A DNA stretch of 64,000 nucleotides from Bacteroides fragilis. Lineage in GTDB: Bacteria; Bacteroidota; Bacteroidia; Bacteroidales; Bacteroidaceae. The stretch covers positions 372,001 through 436,000 of the forward strand of contig NZ_SZUU01000004.1 in NCBI RefSeq assembly GCF_019583405.1. The letters run 5' to 3'. Numbering within the stretch: the stretch's first letter is position 1; each line of letters starts with the position of its first letter. Below, piece by piece: positions 37,164 to 46,016 of the stretch. The position numbers and the translations under genes were made by a program. A model generated the notes under the pieces. The model made no database searches and was not told the DNA's origin. It saw only the letters and a list, made by a program, of their open reading frames with translations.

Positions 37164-37598
37164 CTAATCCTCTTCGCCTTCTTCCTCGTCATCGTAATTA
37201 AATTCAACTTTACTCTGAATAACAATTTCATCGAGTACTGCATTCAAGCAGCCATTCTTTTCAATTTCGGCAAAACATTCTTTCAATCGATGGATATTTA
37301 TTATTTCCTCAATGCACTCCATATATTTATCCACAATAGACTTTATGACATAAGTCTTAGTGGCATTTGCCCTCAATTGCGATATAATACATTCATTATC
37401 TTCAAGTGTCTTAATCACAAAGGTTATAGGAAACTTTTCAATTTTCTCTATATCTAGAAAATATTTTTTAAAATCTAAAGTTTCTGTTACCTGAAAGAAA
37501 CGTCCTAAAGGCTTCATGACAAAATCAATACCACCATCATTTGCATTTGTTCTTCCTGTTTTATACAATTTCAGAGTTTCAGTATTCAGGTTTTCCAT
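37164..37598 (-). CDS. C-terminal part of a split type II restriction endonuclease
   Basis: 144 residues that begin in the middle of a domain: TLKLYKTGRTNANDGGIDFV followed by MKPLGRFFQVTETLDFKKYF. GGIDFV...FQVTE carries the Asp and Glu expected of a PD-(D/E)xK-like nuclease core, so the catalytic part lies here. Its frame joins the neighbouring gene's frame if one base is removed in the string CCCCAAA at 37606-37612 (plus strand). The ATG used as start is therefore probably only an internal Met. The tail is very acidic (NYDDEEEGEED). Unless frameshifting or re-initiation restores it, the enzyme is likely inactive. Confidence 0.7.
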   Translation of the reverse strand: MENLNTETLKLYKTGRTNANDGGIDFVMKPLGRFFQVTETLDFKKYFLDIEKIEKFPITFVIKTLEDNECIISQLRANATKTYVIKSIVDKYMECIEEIINIHRLKECFAEIEKNGCLNAVLDEIVIQSKVEFNYDDEEEGEED

Positions 37599-37599
37599 A

Positions 37600-38289
37600 T
37601 CATATCCCCAAATAAATATTTTGCTCTTTATAATAATGCTTCAATATAGCATAGCTCACAATTTCGAAAAGACGAGCATCGGCATTAGGAGCTAGTAAAC
37701 TGGATACAAAATCATGAATTTGTTCTGAACCTGTAGAAACTATGTCCTGAAGAATCTTGCATTGTTCAATAAAACGTTGAAAAGAATCTTGTTTTGCTTT
37801 TACATACTCGTCAATAATTTCTATTACGGCATTGGAAATATTAACGATTGAGTCATGAACTTTTATCTTAAGTAGATTTTCATTAATCCAATATCTGTTA
37901 TTAGTTAGGTTTCTAATTATTGGAACAAAATCAGCTGTGGGAAAAAACTTTTGGAATTCTGCATTGGTACGATTATTTAAAGCATGATTCTGCAATTTAC
38001 CACCAAATGGTAACTCTCTTTGTCTACGAAATAAATTCGTATACTGCGCACCCTCATATGTGGAATACCCGTCGGTATCAACAAATCCTTGTTGAATATA
38101 ATCTTCAACAATAACATAAATAGCATACAGATTTGCAAAACTACCTCGCGATTTAGAACCTTTATTAGCTGATTTTGTCTTCTGATTGATATATTTTATC
38201 AGCATACTATTCTCAAATATATCGGCTCCATGCTCCCCAAAATATTTATCAAGAACTGATTTTATTACAGGTGTAAAATTGTGCTCCAT
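37600..38289 (-). CDS. N-terminal part of a split type II restriction endonuclease
   Basis: 229 residues ending ARLFEIVSYAILKHYYKEQN then IYLGI and stop. The end is premature: in the -1 frame the sequence continues without a break as ...GYDMENLNTETLKLYKTGRT, i.e. into the neighbouring gene. The N-terminal region (SRGSFANLYAIYVIVEDYIQ, GAQYTNLFRRQRELPFGGKL) is of a restriction-enzyme type that I cannot name more precisely. FEIVSYAILK carries a Glu that may start the nuclease core. It lies three bases from the methyltransferase gene, which is transcribed first. Whole-protein length if restored would be about 378 residues. Confidence 0.7.
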   Translation of the reverse strand: MEHNFTPVIKSVLDKYFGEHGADIFENSMLIKYINQKTKSANKGSKSRGSFANLYAIYVIVEDYIQQGFVDTDGYSTYEGAQYTNLFRRQRELPFGGKLQNHALNNRTNAEFQKFFPTADFVPIIRNLTNNRYWINENLLKIKVHDSIVNISNAVIEIIDEYVKAKQDSFQRFIEQCKILQDIVSTGSEQIHDFVSSLLAPNADARLFEIVSYAILKHYYKEQNIYLGI

Positions 38290-38292
38290 ATA

Positions 38293-39153
38293 TTACATAA
38301 AATTTAATGTTGTTTGTTTGCCTGCATCTATAGCTTGTCTTTGATAGGTCTTTAACTCTTTCTGGATAGCTTCCCCGTTATATTCAGATGCTAATTCGAG
38401 CCTTCTCAATCCTATTTTTACATAATCTTCTTGTAGCTCTATACCTACGGCCCTTCTGTTTAAAGTTTTTGCAACAAAAGCTGTAGTAAATGTTCCTGAG
38501 AAAGGATCTAATATTAAGTCACCTTCATTTGAACTGGCTTTAATGATACGTTCTAACAATGCAACAGGTTTCTGTGTTGGATGATTTTCATATTCATCCA
38601 TCCGATATCGTACTCTAGCAAATTCCCAGACATTACCTGGTACTTTCTCAGTACTATATGGCTGAGGTGGATTTTTCCTATAATCGATCAAACCTCTTTT
38701 AGCACCAGTTTTAGCTTCTACTAAAATTGCTTCAGAATTGAATGTATAGTTATTCTTATCTTTCACACAAAAAAGTATAGGTTCATACATCGAACCAAAA
38801 TAATTCTTTGCTTGAACTCCGGAACTATCATAATACCATATCAGACGTGACAGGATCGTTAACTTTTCTCTAAGATAAAGATCAAAAAAAGGCATAAACT
38901 GAGTAGAGGTCATTACATAAAAAGCACCTGATGGCTTCAATTTACGAATACATAAATCTAACCATTGATAACACCATGATAAATATTTATCATCAGTCTC
39001 CCATTTATCTATACAACCAGCAAAGTTCTTGCCTATATTGTATGGAGGATCTGCAAAAATCAAATCTACAGAATTATCTTCTATTTCATTTTTCAATGCT
39101 TCAATGGCATCCCCATGTATAATCTTATAACTATTAGTTCCCAGTAAATTCAT
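38293..39153 (-). CDS. YhdJ-like DNA adenine-N6 methyltransferase (beta class)
   Basis: This 286-residue enzyme has motif IV early (DLIFADPPYNIGKNF), the central IWYYDSSGVQAKNYFGSMYEP, then KRGLIDYRKNPPQPYSTEKV, MDEYENHPTQKPVALLERII, and motif I late (LILDPFSGTFTTAFVA). This order defines the beta class. The long near-identical blocks around SSGVQAK, GSMYEPIL, DYRKNPPQPY and DEYENHPTQKP match what I recall of E. coli YhdJ, which methylates ATGCAT. So target ATGCAT is a reasonable but unproven guess. All catalytic motifs are intact, while the cognate nuclease gene behind it is split. Confidence 0.9.
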   Translation of the reverse strand: MNLLGTNSYKIIHGDAIEALKNEIEDNSVDLIFADPPYNIGKNFAGCIDKWETDDKYLSWCYQWLDLCIRKLKPSGAFYVMTSTQFMPFFDLYLREKLTILSRLIWYYDSSGVQAKNYFGSMYEPILFCVKDKNNYTFNSEAILVEAKTGAKRGLIDYRKNPPQPYSTEKVPGNVWEFARVRYRMDEYENHPTQKPVALLERIIKASSNEGDLILDPFSGTFTTAFVAKTLNRRAVGIELQEDYVKIGLRRLELASEYNGEAIQKELKTYQRQAIDAGKQTTLNFM

Positions 39154-39306
39154 TTGTGTAACATTCTATTTTATGCAAAAATACAAAAAGCCAAATTCAA
39201 TGCAGCATTGAACTTGACTTTTTTACTGAAATCTAACAAAATAGATTTTTTTAGTATCCCATGTTTGTGTTATTTCTCTTCAAGCACTTGCATTGACAGT
39301 TTGAAA

Positions 39307-39347
39307 TGAAAATCCCCGTACTCCTATTACAGAGATACGGGGACTTT
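39307..39347 (-). terminator. Rho-independent terminator of gdhA
   Basis: TCCCCGTA (39313-39320) and TACGGGGA (39336-39343) form a GC-rich stem flanked by A/T runs on both sides. Read on the minus strand it lies about 30 bases beyond the gdhA stop and is followed by TTTT. Confidence 0.8.
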
Positions 39348-39377
39348 TACTATGACACTATTCGAATGCTTTGCTGA

Positions 39378-40712
39378 TTATAAGATTCCCTGTGCCATCA
39401 TTGCTTTGGCTACTTTCATGAATCCGGCAACGTTAGCACCCTTCACATAGTTTACGTATCCGTCCGGTTCGGTACCGTATTGTACACAAGCTTCGTGAAT
39501 GTTCTTCATGATACTCTTCAGCTTTTCGTCTACCTCTTCAGAACTCCAACTCAGTTTGATAGAGTTTTGAGTCATTTCCAATCCTGAAACAGATACACCG
39601 CCCGCATTGGCTGCTTTACCCGGAGCGTACAGGATCTTAGCATCCTGGAACACTTTGATGGCTTCAGGTGTAGAAGGCATGTTAGCACCTTCCGATACGG
39701 CTATCACCCCGTTGGCAACCAACTTGCGTGCATCGTCGCCGTTAAGTTCGTTCTGAGTGGCTGAAGGCAGTGCGATATCACCTTTTTCACTCCAGGGACG
39801 GGCTCCTTCAACATATTTACAACCATAAGTTTCGGCATATTCGCGGATACGTCCACGATAGAGGTTCTTCAACTCCATGATGTAGTCCAGTTTGGCACGG
39901 TCGATTCCGTCCGGATCGTAGATGTAACCGTCGGAGTCGGACATGGTAACTACTTTACCACCCAGTTCCAATACTTTTTCGGCAGTGTACTGAGCCACGT
40001 TACCCGAACCGGAGATCAGGCATACTTTACCTTTCAGGTCGGTTCCTTTGGTCTTCAGCATTTCCATCAGGAAGTAGATGTTACCGTAACCTGTAGCTTC
40101 CGGACGGATCAGTGAACCGCCGAATTCGCGTCCCTTACCGGTGAATGTTCCGGTAAATTCGTGAGATAGCTTTTTGTACATACCGAACATGAAACCTACT
40201 TCGCGGCCACCTACACCGATGTCACCGGCAGGTACGTCGGTTTCAGGACCGATGTGACGCCACAGTTCGAGCATGAAGGCTTGAGTGAAACGCATTACTT
40301 CGGCATTTGACTTTCCGCGCGGAGAGAAGTCCGAACCACCTTTACCGCCACCCATCGGCAGGGTAGTCAGTGAGTTTTTAAAGGTTTGCTCGAAAGCAAG
40401 GAATTTAAGAATACCAAGGTTTACAGAAGCATGGAAGCGGATACCTCCCTTGTATGGGCCGATGGCGTTGTTGTGCTGAACACGGTAACCCATGTTGGTC
40501 TGCACGTTGCCTTTATCGTCTACCCAAGTCACACGGAACTGGTATACTCTGTCTGGAATGCAAAGACGTTCAATCAGATTGGCCTTGTCGAATTCTGGAT
40601 GTTGGTTGTATTCTTCTTCAATCGTAGAAAGAACTTCTTCTACTGCCTGATGATACTCCGGTTCGTTGGGGAACCTTCTCTTCAAATCTTCTAATACCTT
40701 AGCTGCATTCAT
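39378..40712 (-). CDS. gdhA: Glutamate dehydrogenase, paralogue 2 (NADP-type pattern)
   Basis: This 444-residue protein is very similar to the other GDH at 26.9-28.2 kb. Catalytic motifs KGGIRFHASVN, LPMGGGKGGSDFSPRGKS and PAGDIGVGGREVGFMFG are intact. The nucleotide-binding loop SGSGNVAQYTAEK and the strand end MSDSDGYIYDPDG resemble E. coli GdhA, so NADP(H) and an assimilatory role are likely. It has its own promoter (TACTTTTG on the minus strand) and terminator. It directly precedes, in chromosomal order, the small membrane protein and malic enzyme on the same strand. Confidence 0.95.
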   Translation of the reverse strand: MNAAKVLEDLKRRFPNEPEYHQAVEEVLSTIEEEYNQHPEFDKANLIERLCIPDRVYQFRVTWVDDKGNVQTNMGYRVQHNNAIGPYKGGIRFHASVNLGILKFLAFEQTFKNSLTTLPMGGGKGGSDFSPRGKSNAEVMRFTQAFMLELWRHIGPETDVPAGDIGVGGREVGFMFGMYKKLSHEFTGTFTGKGREFGGSLIRPEATGYGNIYFLMEMLKTKGTDLKGKVCLISGSGNVAQYTAEKVLELGGKVVTMSDSDGYIYDPDGIDRAKLDYIMELKNLYRGRIREYAETYGCKYVEGARPWSEKGDIALPSATQNELNGDDARKLVANGVIAVSEGANMPSTPEAIKVFQDAKILYAPGKAANAGGVSVSGLEMTQNSIKLSWSSEEVDEKLKSIMKNIHEACVQYGTEPDGYVNYVKGANVAGFMKVAKAMMAQGIL

Positions 40713-40773
40713 AATTCTTTTTTCTTTTTAATATGATTGTTTTTAAATTCTATCGTCTCTGTTGATGACGTTG

Positions 40774-40804
40774 CAAAAGTAAACATAAAAATCGAACTAA
40801 CAAG
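40774..40804 (-). promoter_or_regulatory. Bacteroides-type promoter of gdhA
   Basis: Read on the minus strand: CTTG (-33 box, 40801-40804), 19 bases, then TACTTTTG (-7 box, 40774-40781). Spacing and -7 match the TTTG/TAnnTTTG consensus. It lies about 60 bases before the gdhA start. Confidence 0.65.
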
Positions 40805-40815
40805 CATTTTATAAA

Positions 40816-40856
40816 GAAAAACGGCATAAAACATCAAAATTGATATTTTATGCCGC
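40816..40856 (-). terminator. Terminator after the small membrane protein gene
   Basis: On the minus strand, CGGCATAAAA-ATCAA pairs with TTGAT-TTTTATGCCG (40822-40855) with one mismatch, followed by TTTTTC. It ends the maeB transcript. Confidence 0.8.
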
Positions 40857-40876
40857 AAAAAAGGAATAAAAAGATA

Positions 40877-41053
40877 TTATTTATTCTTTTTAAGTGATTT
40901 GTAGACGGGAATAAATACTAATGCTGCCGAAATGATAAGCATAAGTATGGTAGGGCCGTCAATACGTTCGGCATATACCAATACTATGTAACAAAGCGCC
41001 ACCCAAAGCAGAATGATACAAACTATTTGTGATTTGGATAATGGCCGTTTCAT
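40877..41053 (-). CDS. Small two-helix membrane protein coupled to maeB
   Basis: A 58-residue protein with two hydrophobic segments: IVCIILLWVALCYIVLVYA and TILMLIISAALVFIPVY, ending in a Lys-rich tail. Its ATG overlaps the maeB stop as ATGA, so translation is probably coupled and it belongs to the same transcript, before the terminator at 40.82 kb. It was found by reading the gap. No family is recognised. A role near malic enzyme at the membrane is only a guess. Confidence 0.65.
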   Translation of the reverse strand: MKRPLSKSQIVCIILLWVALCYIVLVYAERIDGPTILMLIISAALVFIPVYKSLKKNK

Positions 41054-43338
41054 TTATTAGCTTTTTTCTTTTCTACAATAGCGTCGATCACAGCCACGGC
41101 TGTGATGTTCACGATGTCGCGTACCGAGCTTTCGATATCCGTAAAGTGGATAGGCTTGTTCAGTCCCATCTGGATCGGGCCGATGAATTCGGTATCCGGG
41201 TCCATGGCTTGCAGCAGCTGATATCCTGCATTGGCAGAGCTGAGGTTGGGGAATACCAATGTATTGACATCTTTGCCGTTGAGGCGGGTGAAGGGGTACT
41301 TGGAGTCACGGAGTTCGCGGTTCATGGCGAAGTTCACCTGCATTTCACCGTCAATTGCCAGTTCGGGATATTCTTTCTGCATATAAGCTACTGCTTCGTG
41401 CACCTTCAGCGGGCTTCCTGCCTGGTCGGAACCGAAATTGGAATAGCTCAGCATGGAGATCACCGGGGTATGATTGAAGAATCTGACAGTTTGATCGGCC
41501 AGCTTGGCTATATCTATCAAAGTGGAAGTATCCGGATGACGGTTGATCAAAGTGTCAGCCAGGAAGTAAGTTCCTTTTTTAGAATTCAGGATGTGCATGG
41601 TTCCGAAATGCTTGTATTCCGAACGGATGCCGATAACTTCTTTCGCTACTTTGATGGTATTGCTGTATTTGGTGTATAATCCGGTGATGAAAGCATCTGC
41701 GTCTCCGGTTTCAACCATCATCATACCGAAGTAGTTGCGCTCGAACATCTTGTCGTTGGCCTCTTCGTACGTAGCGCCTTCGCGGGCACGTTTCTGAGAG
41801 AGGATGTGTGCATAACGCTCGCGTCGTTCCGCTTCACGGTCGTGGCGAAGATTGATGATTTCGATTCCGTCCAGGCTCAGGTCGAGTTCCTTGGCCAGTT
41901 TCTCGATGCGTTCTTCGTTACCTAATATAATAGGGTGGCAGATTCCTTCCGATTTAGCTTCGACAGCGGCTTTCAGCATGTTGGGGTGTCCGCCTTCGGC
42001 AAATACCACACGTTGCGGGTTGCGGCGGGCGGTATCGTAGAGCTGGCGGGTCAACTGGGATTCCTGTCCCATCAATTCGCGGAGATGCGTTTTATATTCA
42101 TCCCAGTTCTCGATATTCTTGCGGGCCACACCACTCTCCATAGCGGCACGGGCCACGGCGATAGATACTTCCGTAATCAGACGCGGATCTACCGGTTTCG
42201 GGATAAAGTATTCCGGACCGAAAGTGAAGTTGTTCACATGGTAAGCTTCGTTCACCACATCGGGCACGGGTTGTTTGGCCAGATTGGCAATGGCGTGTAC
42301 GGCGGCAATCTTCATCTCTTCGTTGATTGCTTTTGCCTGAGTGTCGAGCGCTCCGCGGAAGATATATGGGAAACCGATTACATTATTAATCTGGTTCGGA
42401 TAGTCCGAACGTCCGGTTGCCATCAACACGTCGGGACGGGCAGCCATGGCATCTTCGTAAGAGATTTCCGGGGTCGGGTTTGCCAAGGCAAAGACGATAG
42501 GCATCGGAGCCATGCTGCGCACCATATCCTGAGATAATACATTCCCTTTTGACAGGCCGAGGAATACGTCTGCCCCTTTGATCGCTTCGGCCAGTGTATG
42601 AATGTCGGTACGGTCGGTTGCGAAATAACGCTTCTGTTCGTTCAGGTCGGTGCGTGCCTTGCTGATAACACCTTTGCTATCGAGCATGACAATGTTTTCA
42701 AGGCGTGCACCCAATGATACATAGAGCTTTGTGCACGATACGGCTGAAGCACCTGCACCGTTTACTACGATTTTTACATCTTCAATCTTTTTACCGGCTA
42801 CTTGCAAGGCATTTACCAATCCCGCACTGGAGATGATGGCCGTTCCGTGCTGGTCGTCATGCATTACGGGAATGTCGAGTTCTTCTTTCAGGCGGCGTTC
42901 TATTTCAAAGCATTCGGGTGCTTTGATATCTTCCAGGTTGATACCTCCGAAAGTAGGGGCGATGGCTTTGACGGCTTCGATAAATTTGTCGGGGTCTTTT
43001 TCATTGACTTCGATATCGAATACATCGATACCTGCATAGATTTTGAAAAGCAAACCTTTACCTTCCATTACCGGTTTGCCGCTAAGAGCGCCGATATCGC
43101 CCAATCCCAGAACAGCCGTACCGTTTGAGATAACAGCTACCAGATTGCCTTTGGCTGTATATTTATAAGCATCTTGTGGGTTCTTTTCTATTTCGAGGCA
43201 TGGTTCTGCCACGCCGGGAGAGTAAGCGAGAGATAAGTCGGTTTGTGTACTGTAGGGTTTGGTAGGTACCACCTCAATTTTACCGGGTTTGCCCTGTGAG
43301 TGATAGAGCAATGCGGCTTCTTTGGTTATTTTAGCCAT
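41050..43338 (-). CDS. maeB: NADP-dependent malic enzyme with phosphotransacetylase-like C-terminus
   Basis: This 762-residue enzyme oxidatively decarboxylates malate to pyruvate. The N-terminal malic domain ([34 protein letters not shown]) carries the usual catalytic segment [21 protein letters not shown]. The NAD(P)-binding part has [16 protein letters not shown] and [14 protein letters not shown]. Residues 430-755 are a phosphate acetyl/butyryltransferase-like domain ([39 protein letters not shown]), which in MaeB enzymes is thought regulatory. Length is normal for the family. A TACATTTG -7-type box lies at 43374-43381 on the minus strand. Confidence 0.95.
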   Translation of the reverse strand: MAKITKEAALLYHSQGKPGKIEVVPTKPYSTQTDLSLAYSPGVAEPCLEIEKNPQDAYKYTAKGNLVAVISNGTAVLGLGDIGALSGKPVMEGKGLLFKIYAGIDVFDIEVNEKDPDKFIEAVKAIAPTFGGINLEDIKAPECFEIERRLKEELDIPVMHDDQHGTAIISSAGLVNALQVAGKKIEDVKIVVNGAGASAVSCTKLYVSLGARLENIVMLDSKGVISKARTDLNEQKRYFATDRTDIHTLAEAIKGADVFLGLSKGNVLSQDMVRSMAPMPIVFALANPTPEISYEDAMAARPDVLMATGRSDYPNQINNVIGFPYIFRGALDTQAKAINEEMKIAAVHAIANLAKQPVPDVVNEAYHVNNFTFGPEYFIPKPVDPRLITEVSIAVARAAMESGVARKNIENWDEYKTHLRELMGQESQLTRQLYDTARRNPQRVVFAEGGHPNMLKAAVEAKSEGICHPIILGNEERIEKLAKELDLSLDGIEIINLRHDREAERRERYAHILSQKRAREGATYEEANDKMFERNYFGMMMVETGDADAFITGLYTKYSNTIKVAKEVIGIRSEYKHFGTMHILNSKKGTYFLADTLINRHPDTSTLIDIAKLADQTVRFFNHTPVISMLSYSNFGSDQAGSPLKVHEAVAYMQKEYPELAIDGEMQVNFAMNRELRDSKYPFTRLNGKDVNTLVFPNLSSANAGYQLLQAMDPDTEFIGPIQMGLNKPIHFTDIESSVRDIVNITAVAVIDAIVEKKKANK

Positions 43339-43627
43339 GATTATGCGTTTTAATAAAGGTTATCATTTGTCCGCAAATGTAGGAATAAAAGTTTGAAATT
43401 GTAGTCTATCTGATATAAATTCTATTAAATTAATAACAAAAAGCCACAAAAAGATGAAAATGTATCCGGTTTTTTGCGCTCTTATTGCATATTTATAACA
43501 AATAGGCTGTTGGTTTTGGATAATTGTGCTCGTAGCGGATTTTATATAAGTAGGAGTCGGGGGAGGCAAAGGAAGTACCCCCGGATAACTATTTTCACTA
43601 TAAATGACTATTTTCCGCCGAAAAGTT

Positions 43628-43657
43628 TTTGTAATATCAGAGTTAATCGTATTTTTG
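43628..43657 (+). promoter_or_regulatory. Bacteroides-type promoter of the zapA-rny region
   Basis: TTTG (43628-43631), 18 bases, then TATTTTTG (43650-43657). The start codon of the next gene is 20 bases further on, so the leader is very short. The rest of the 339-base gap 43339-43677 shows only the maeB -7 box. Confidence 0.7.
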
Positions 43658-43677
43658 TGTACAATTTTGGTGTAGTG

Positions 43678-43971
43678 ATGACAGAAGAAGAAAAGAAGCT
43701 ATTAAGTACCTTTGAAGCAAGGCTGCGGCATTTAATCTATCTGCATGATGAATTAAAGCGCGAAAATGCTGAGTTAAAGCAACTTCTCGAAGATGAGAAG
43801 TCCGAACTCGAAAAGGTGAGAGCTGAGTACAAAGCGTTAGAATCAAGCTACACAGACCTAAAAACAGCTACGACAATCAGCCTTAACGGCAGCGACGTAA
43901 AAGAGACGAAGCTGCGATTGTCCAAATTAGTGCGTGAAGTCGATAAATGCATCGCTTTGTTGAATGAATAA
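43678..43971 (+). CDS. Small coiled-coil protein upstream of zapA
   Basis: 97 residues, almost all coiled coil (LRHLIYLHDELKRENAELKQ, LLEDEKSELEKVRAEYKALE). The ATG at 43678 is chosen because the promoter at 43628-43657 lies inside the longer open frame. It is 15 bases from zapA. In Bacteroidetes a short coiled-coil gene commonly precedes zapA, and by analogy with ZapB it may work at the division site. That role is inference. Confidence 0.75.
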   Translation: MTEEEKKLLSTFEARLRHLIYLHDELKRENAELKQLLEDEKSELEKVRAEYKALESSYTDLKTATTISLNGSDVKETKLRLSKLVREVDKCIALLNE

Positions 43972-43986
43972 CATAAAAAAGGATGT

Positions 43987-44280
43987 ATGAACGATAAAAT
44001 AAAAATAAACCTGCAAATAGCAGATTCTTATTATCCCCTCACCATCAACCGTGACGAGGAAGAGACCGTAAGAGAAGCGGCAAAGCAGGTAAATATCAGG
44101 CTCAATGCGTATCGGGAGCACTACAGGAACATAGCTCCGGAAAAGATTATAGCTATGGTGGCATATCAGTTTTCACTGGAAAAGCTGCATCTGCTGCAAC
44201 GTAATGATACCCAACCGTATACGGCCAAGATAGAAGAACTTACAGAAATGCTGGAAGAGTATTTCAGGAACGAGGAATAA
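43987..44280 (+). CDS. zapA: Cell division protein ZapA
   Basis: This 97-residue protein of the ZapA family starts INLQIADSYYPLTINRDEEE and continues with VREAAKQVNIRLNAYRE and AMVAYQFSLEKLHL, then a C-terminal helix. Family knowledge: ZapA binds and bundles FtsZ at the Z-ring in the cytoplasm. It is co-directional with the coiled-coil gene before it. A terminator-like hairpin separates it from rny. Confidence 0.9.
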   Translation: MNDKIKINLQIADSYYPLTINRDEEETVREAAKQVNIRLNAYREHYRNIAPEKIIAMVAYQFSLEKLHLLQRNDTQPYTAKIEELTEMLEEYFRNEE

Positions 44281-44309
44281 CTGTTTCCATTTTTATAAAA
44301 GAAAATCCA

Positions 44310-44366
44310 CGCACTGCTAAAGATGCCCGGAAGAAGAAGCTTTCGAGTATTTGGCAGTGCGTTTTT
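44310..44366 (+). terminator. Hairpin with long loop and T-run between zapA and rny
   Basis: CGCACTGC (44310-44317) pairs with GCAGTGCG (44354-44361), followed by TTTTT. The 36-base loop is purine-rich, unusual for a simple terminator; a small structured RNA or attenuator before rny is possible. Confidence 0.6.
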
Positions 44367-44389
44367 ATTTATATTTAAATTAAATTACA

Positions 44390-45925
44390 ATGTTAGTAAC
44401 AATAGTAGCATCCATTGCATGCTTCATCGTAGGAGGAATCTTATCGTACGTATTGTTTAAATACGGACTGAAGGCCAAATATGATAATGTCCTGAAAGAA
44501 GCAGAGACAGAAGCAGAAGTGATTAAGAAGAACAAACTGCTGGAAGTAAAAGAGAAGTTTCTCAATAAGAAAGCAGATTTGGAGAAGGAGGTAGCCCTGC
44601 GTAACCAAAAGATCCAACAGGCCGAAAATAAGCTGAAACAACGTGAAATGGTGCTGAGCCAGCGTCAGGAAGAGATTCAGCGTAAAAGAGCCGAAGCCGA
44701 TGCTGTCAGAGAGAATCTGGAAGCACAGTTGGGAATCGTGGATAAAAAGAAAGAGGAACTGGACAAACTCCAGCATCAGGAAATTGAAAAACTGGAAGCA
44801 CTTTCCGGTTTGTCGGCCGAAGAGGCAAAAGAACGCTTGGTAGAGTCGTTGAAAGAAGAGGCAAAGACTCAGGCGCAGTCTTATATCAATGATATCATGG
44901 ACGATGCCAAGTTGACCGCAAGTAAAGAGGCTAAACGCATCGTGATACAGTCGATACAACGTGTGGCTACGGAAACTGCCATCGAGAATTCTGTAACTGT
45001 ATTCCATATTGAATCGGATGAAATCAAGGGACGTATCATCGGACGTGAAGGCCGTAATATCCGTGCTCTTGAAGCTGCTACCGGAGTTGAAATCGTAGTA
45101 GACGATACTCCTGAAGCAATTGTTCTTTCCGCATTCGACCCCGTTCGTCGTGAAATAGCCCGTCTGGCATTGCACCAGTTGGTTACTGACGGACGTATCC
45201 ACCCGGCACGCATCGAAGAGGTGGTTGCCAAAGTGCGTAAACAAGTGGAAGAAGAAATTATTGAAACAGGTAAACGTACTACTATCGACTTAGGTATCCA
45301 CGGATTGCATCCGGAACTGATTCGAATCATCGGTAAGATGAAATATCGTTCATCTTATGGACAGAACCTGTTGCAGCATGCACGTGAGACTGCCAACCTT
45401 TGTGCTGTGATGGCCTCTGAACTGGGCTTGAATCCGAAGAAAGCAAAACGTGCCGGATTGTTGCATGATATTGGTAAGGTGCCCGATGAAGAACCGGAAT
45501 TGCCACACGCTTTGCTGGGTATGAAACTTGCTGAGAAATTCAAGGAAAAACCGGATATTTGTAACGCTATCGGTGCCCACCACGATGAAGTAGAGATGAC
45601 CAGCCTGCTTGCGCCTATCGTACAGGTGTGTGATGCCATCTCCGGAGCACGTCCGGGTGCACGCCGCGAAATTGTTGAAGCTTATATCAAGCGTCTGAAC
45701 GATCTGGAACAATTGGCTATGTCTTATCCGGGTGTGACCAAGACTTATGCCATTCAGGCAGGACGTGAACTTCGCGTCATTGTCGGAGCGGATAAGATAG
45801 ACGATAAGCAGACGGAGAATCTGTCGGGTGAAATTGCGAAGAAGATTCAGGATGAGATGACCTACCCGGGACAGGTGAAGATAACCGTTATCCGCGAAAC
45901 ACGTGCGGTGAGCTTTGCAAAGTAA
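44390..45925 (+). CDS. rny: Ribonuclease Y
   Basis: This 511-residue membrane-anchored endoribonuclease starts mRNA decay. It has an N-terminal membrane helix ([20 protein letters not shown]) and a long coiled coil at residues 30-200. A KH domain follows with [20 protein letters not shown] near 215, then an HD domain ([38 protein letters not shown]). Length and order are those of RNase Y. Transcription probably comes from upstream plus read-through of the hairpin before it. A terminator follows. Confidence 0.95.
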   Translation: MLVTIVASIACFIVGGILSYVLFKYGLKAKYDNVLKEAETEAEVIKKNKLLEVKEKFLNKKADLEKEVALRNQKIQQAENKLKQREMVLSQRQEEIQRKRAEADAVRENLEAQLGIVDKKKEELDKLQHQEIEKLEALSGLSAEEAKERLVESLKEEAKTQAQSYINDIMDDAKLTASKEAKRIVIQSIQRVATETAIENSVTVFHIESDEIKGRIIGREGRNIRALEAATGVEIVVDDTPEAIVLSAFDPVRREIARLALHQLVTDGRIHPARIEEVVAKVRKQVEEEIIETGKRTTIDLGIHGLHPELIRIIGKMKYRSSYGQNLLQHARETANLCAVMASELGLNPKKAKRAGLLHDIGKVPDEEPELPHALLGMKLAEKFKEKPDICNAIGAHHDEVEMTSLLAPIVQVCDAISGARPGARREIVEAYIKRLNDLEQLAMSYPGVTKTYAIQAGRELRVIVGADKIDDKQTENLSGEIAKKIQDEMTYPGQVKITVIRETRAVSFAK

Positions 45926-45951
45926 AGATTGAAAAAGAAAATGTTTAGGAT

Positions 45952-45977
45952 AAGGGCGAAGCAATTCGCCCTTTTTT
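45952..45977 (+). terminator. Rho-independent terminator of rny
   Basis: AAGGGCGAA (45952-45960), GCAA loop, TTCGCCCTT (45965-45973), then T-run. It is 27 bases after the rny stop. Confidence 0.9.
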
Positions 45978-46016
45978 AATTCTCCGTTCAACAGTTGTTT
46001 TTAATATGGATAAAAT

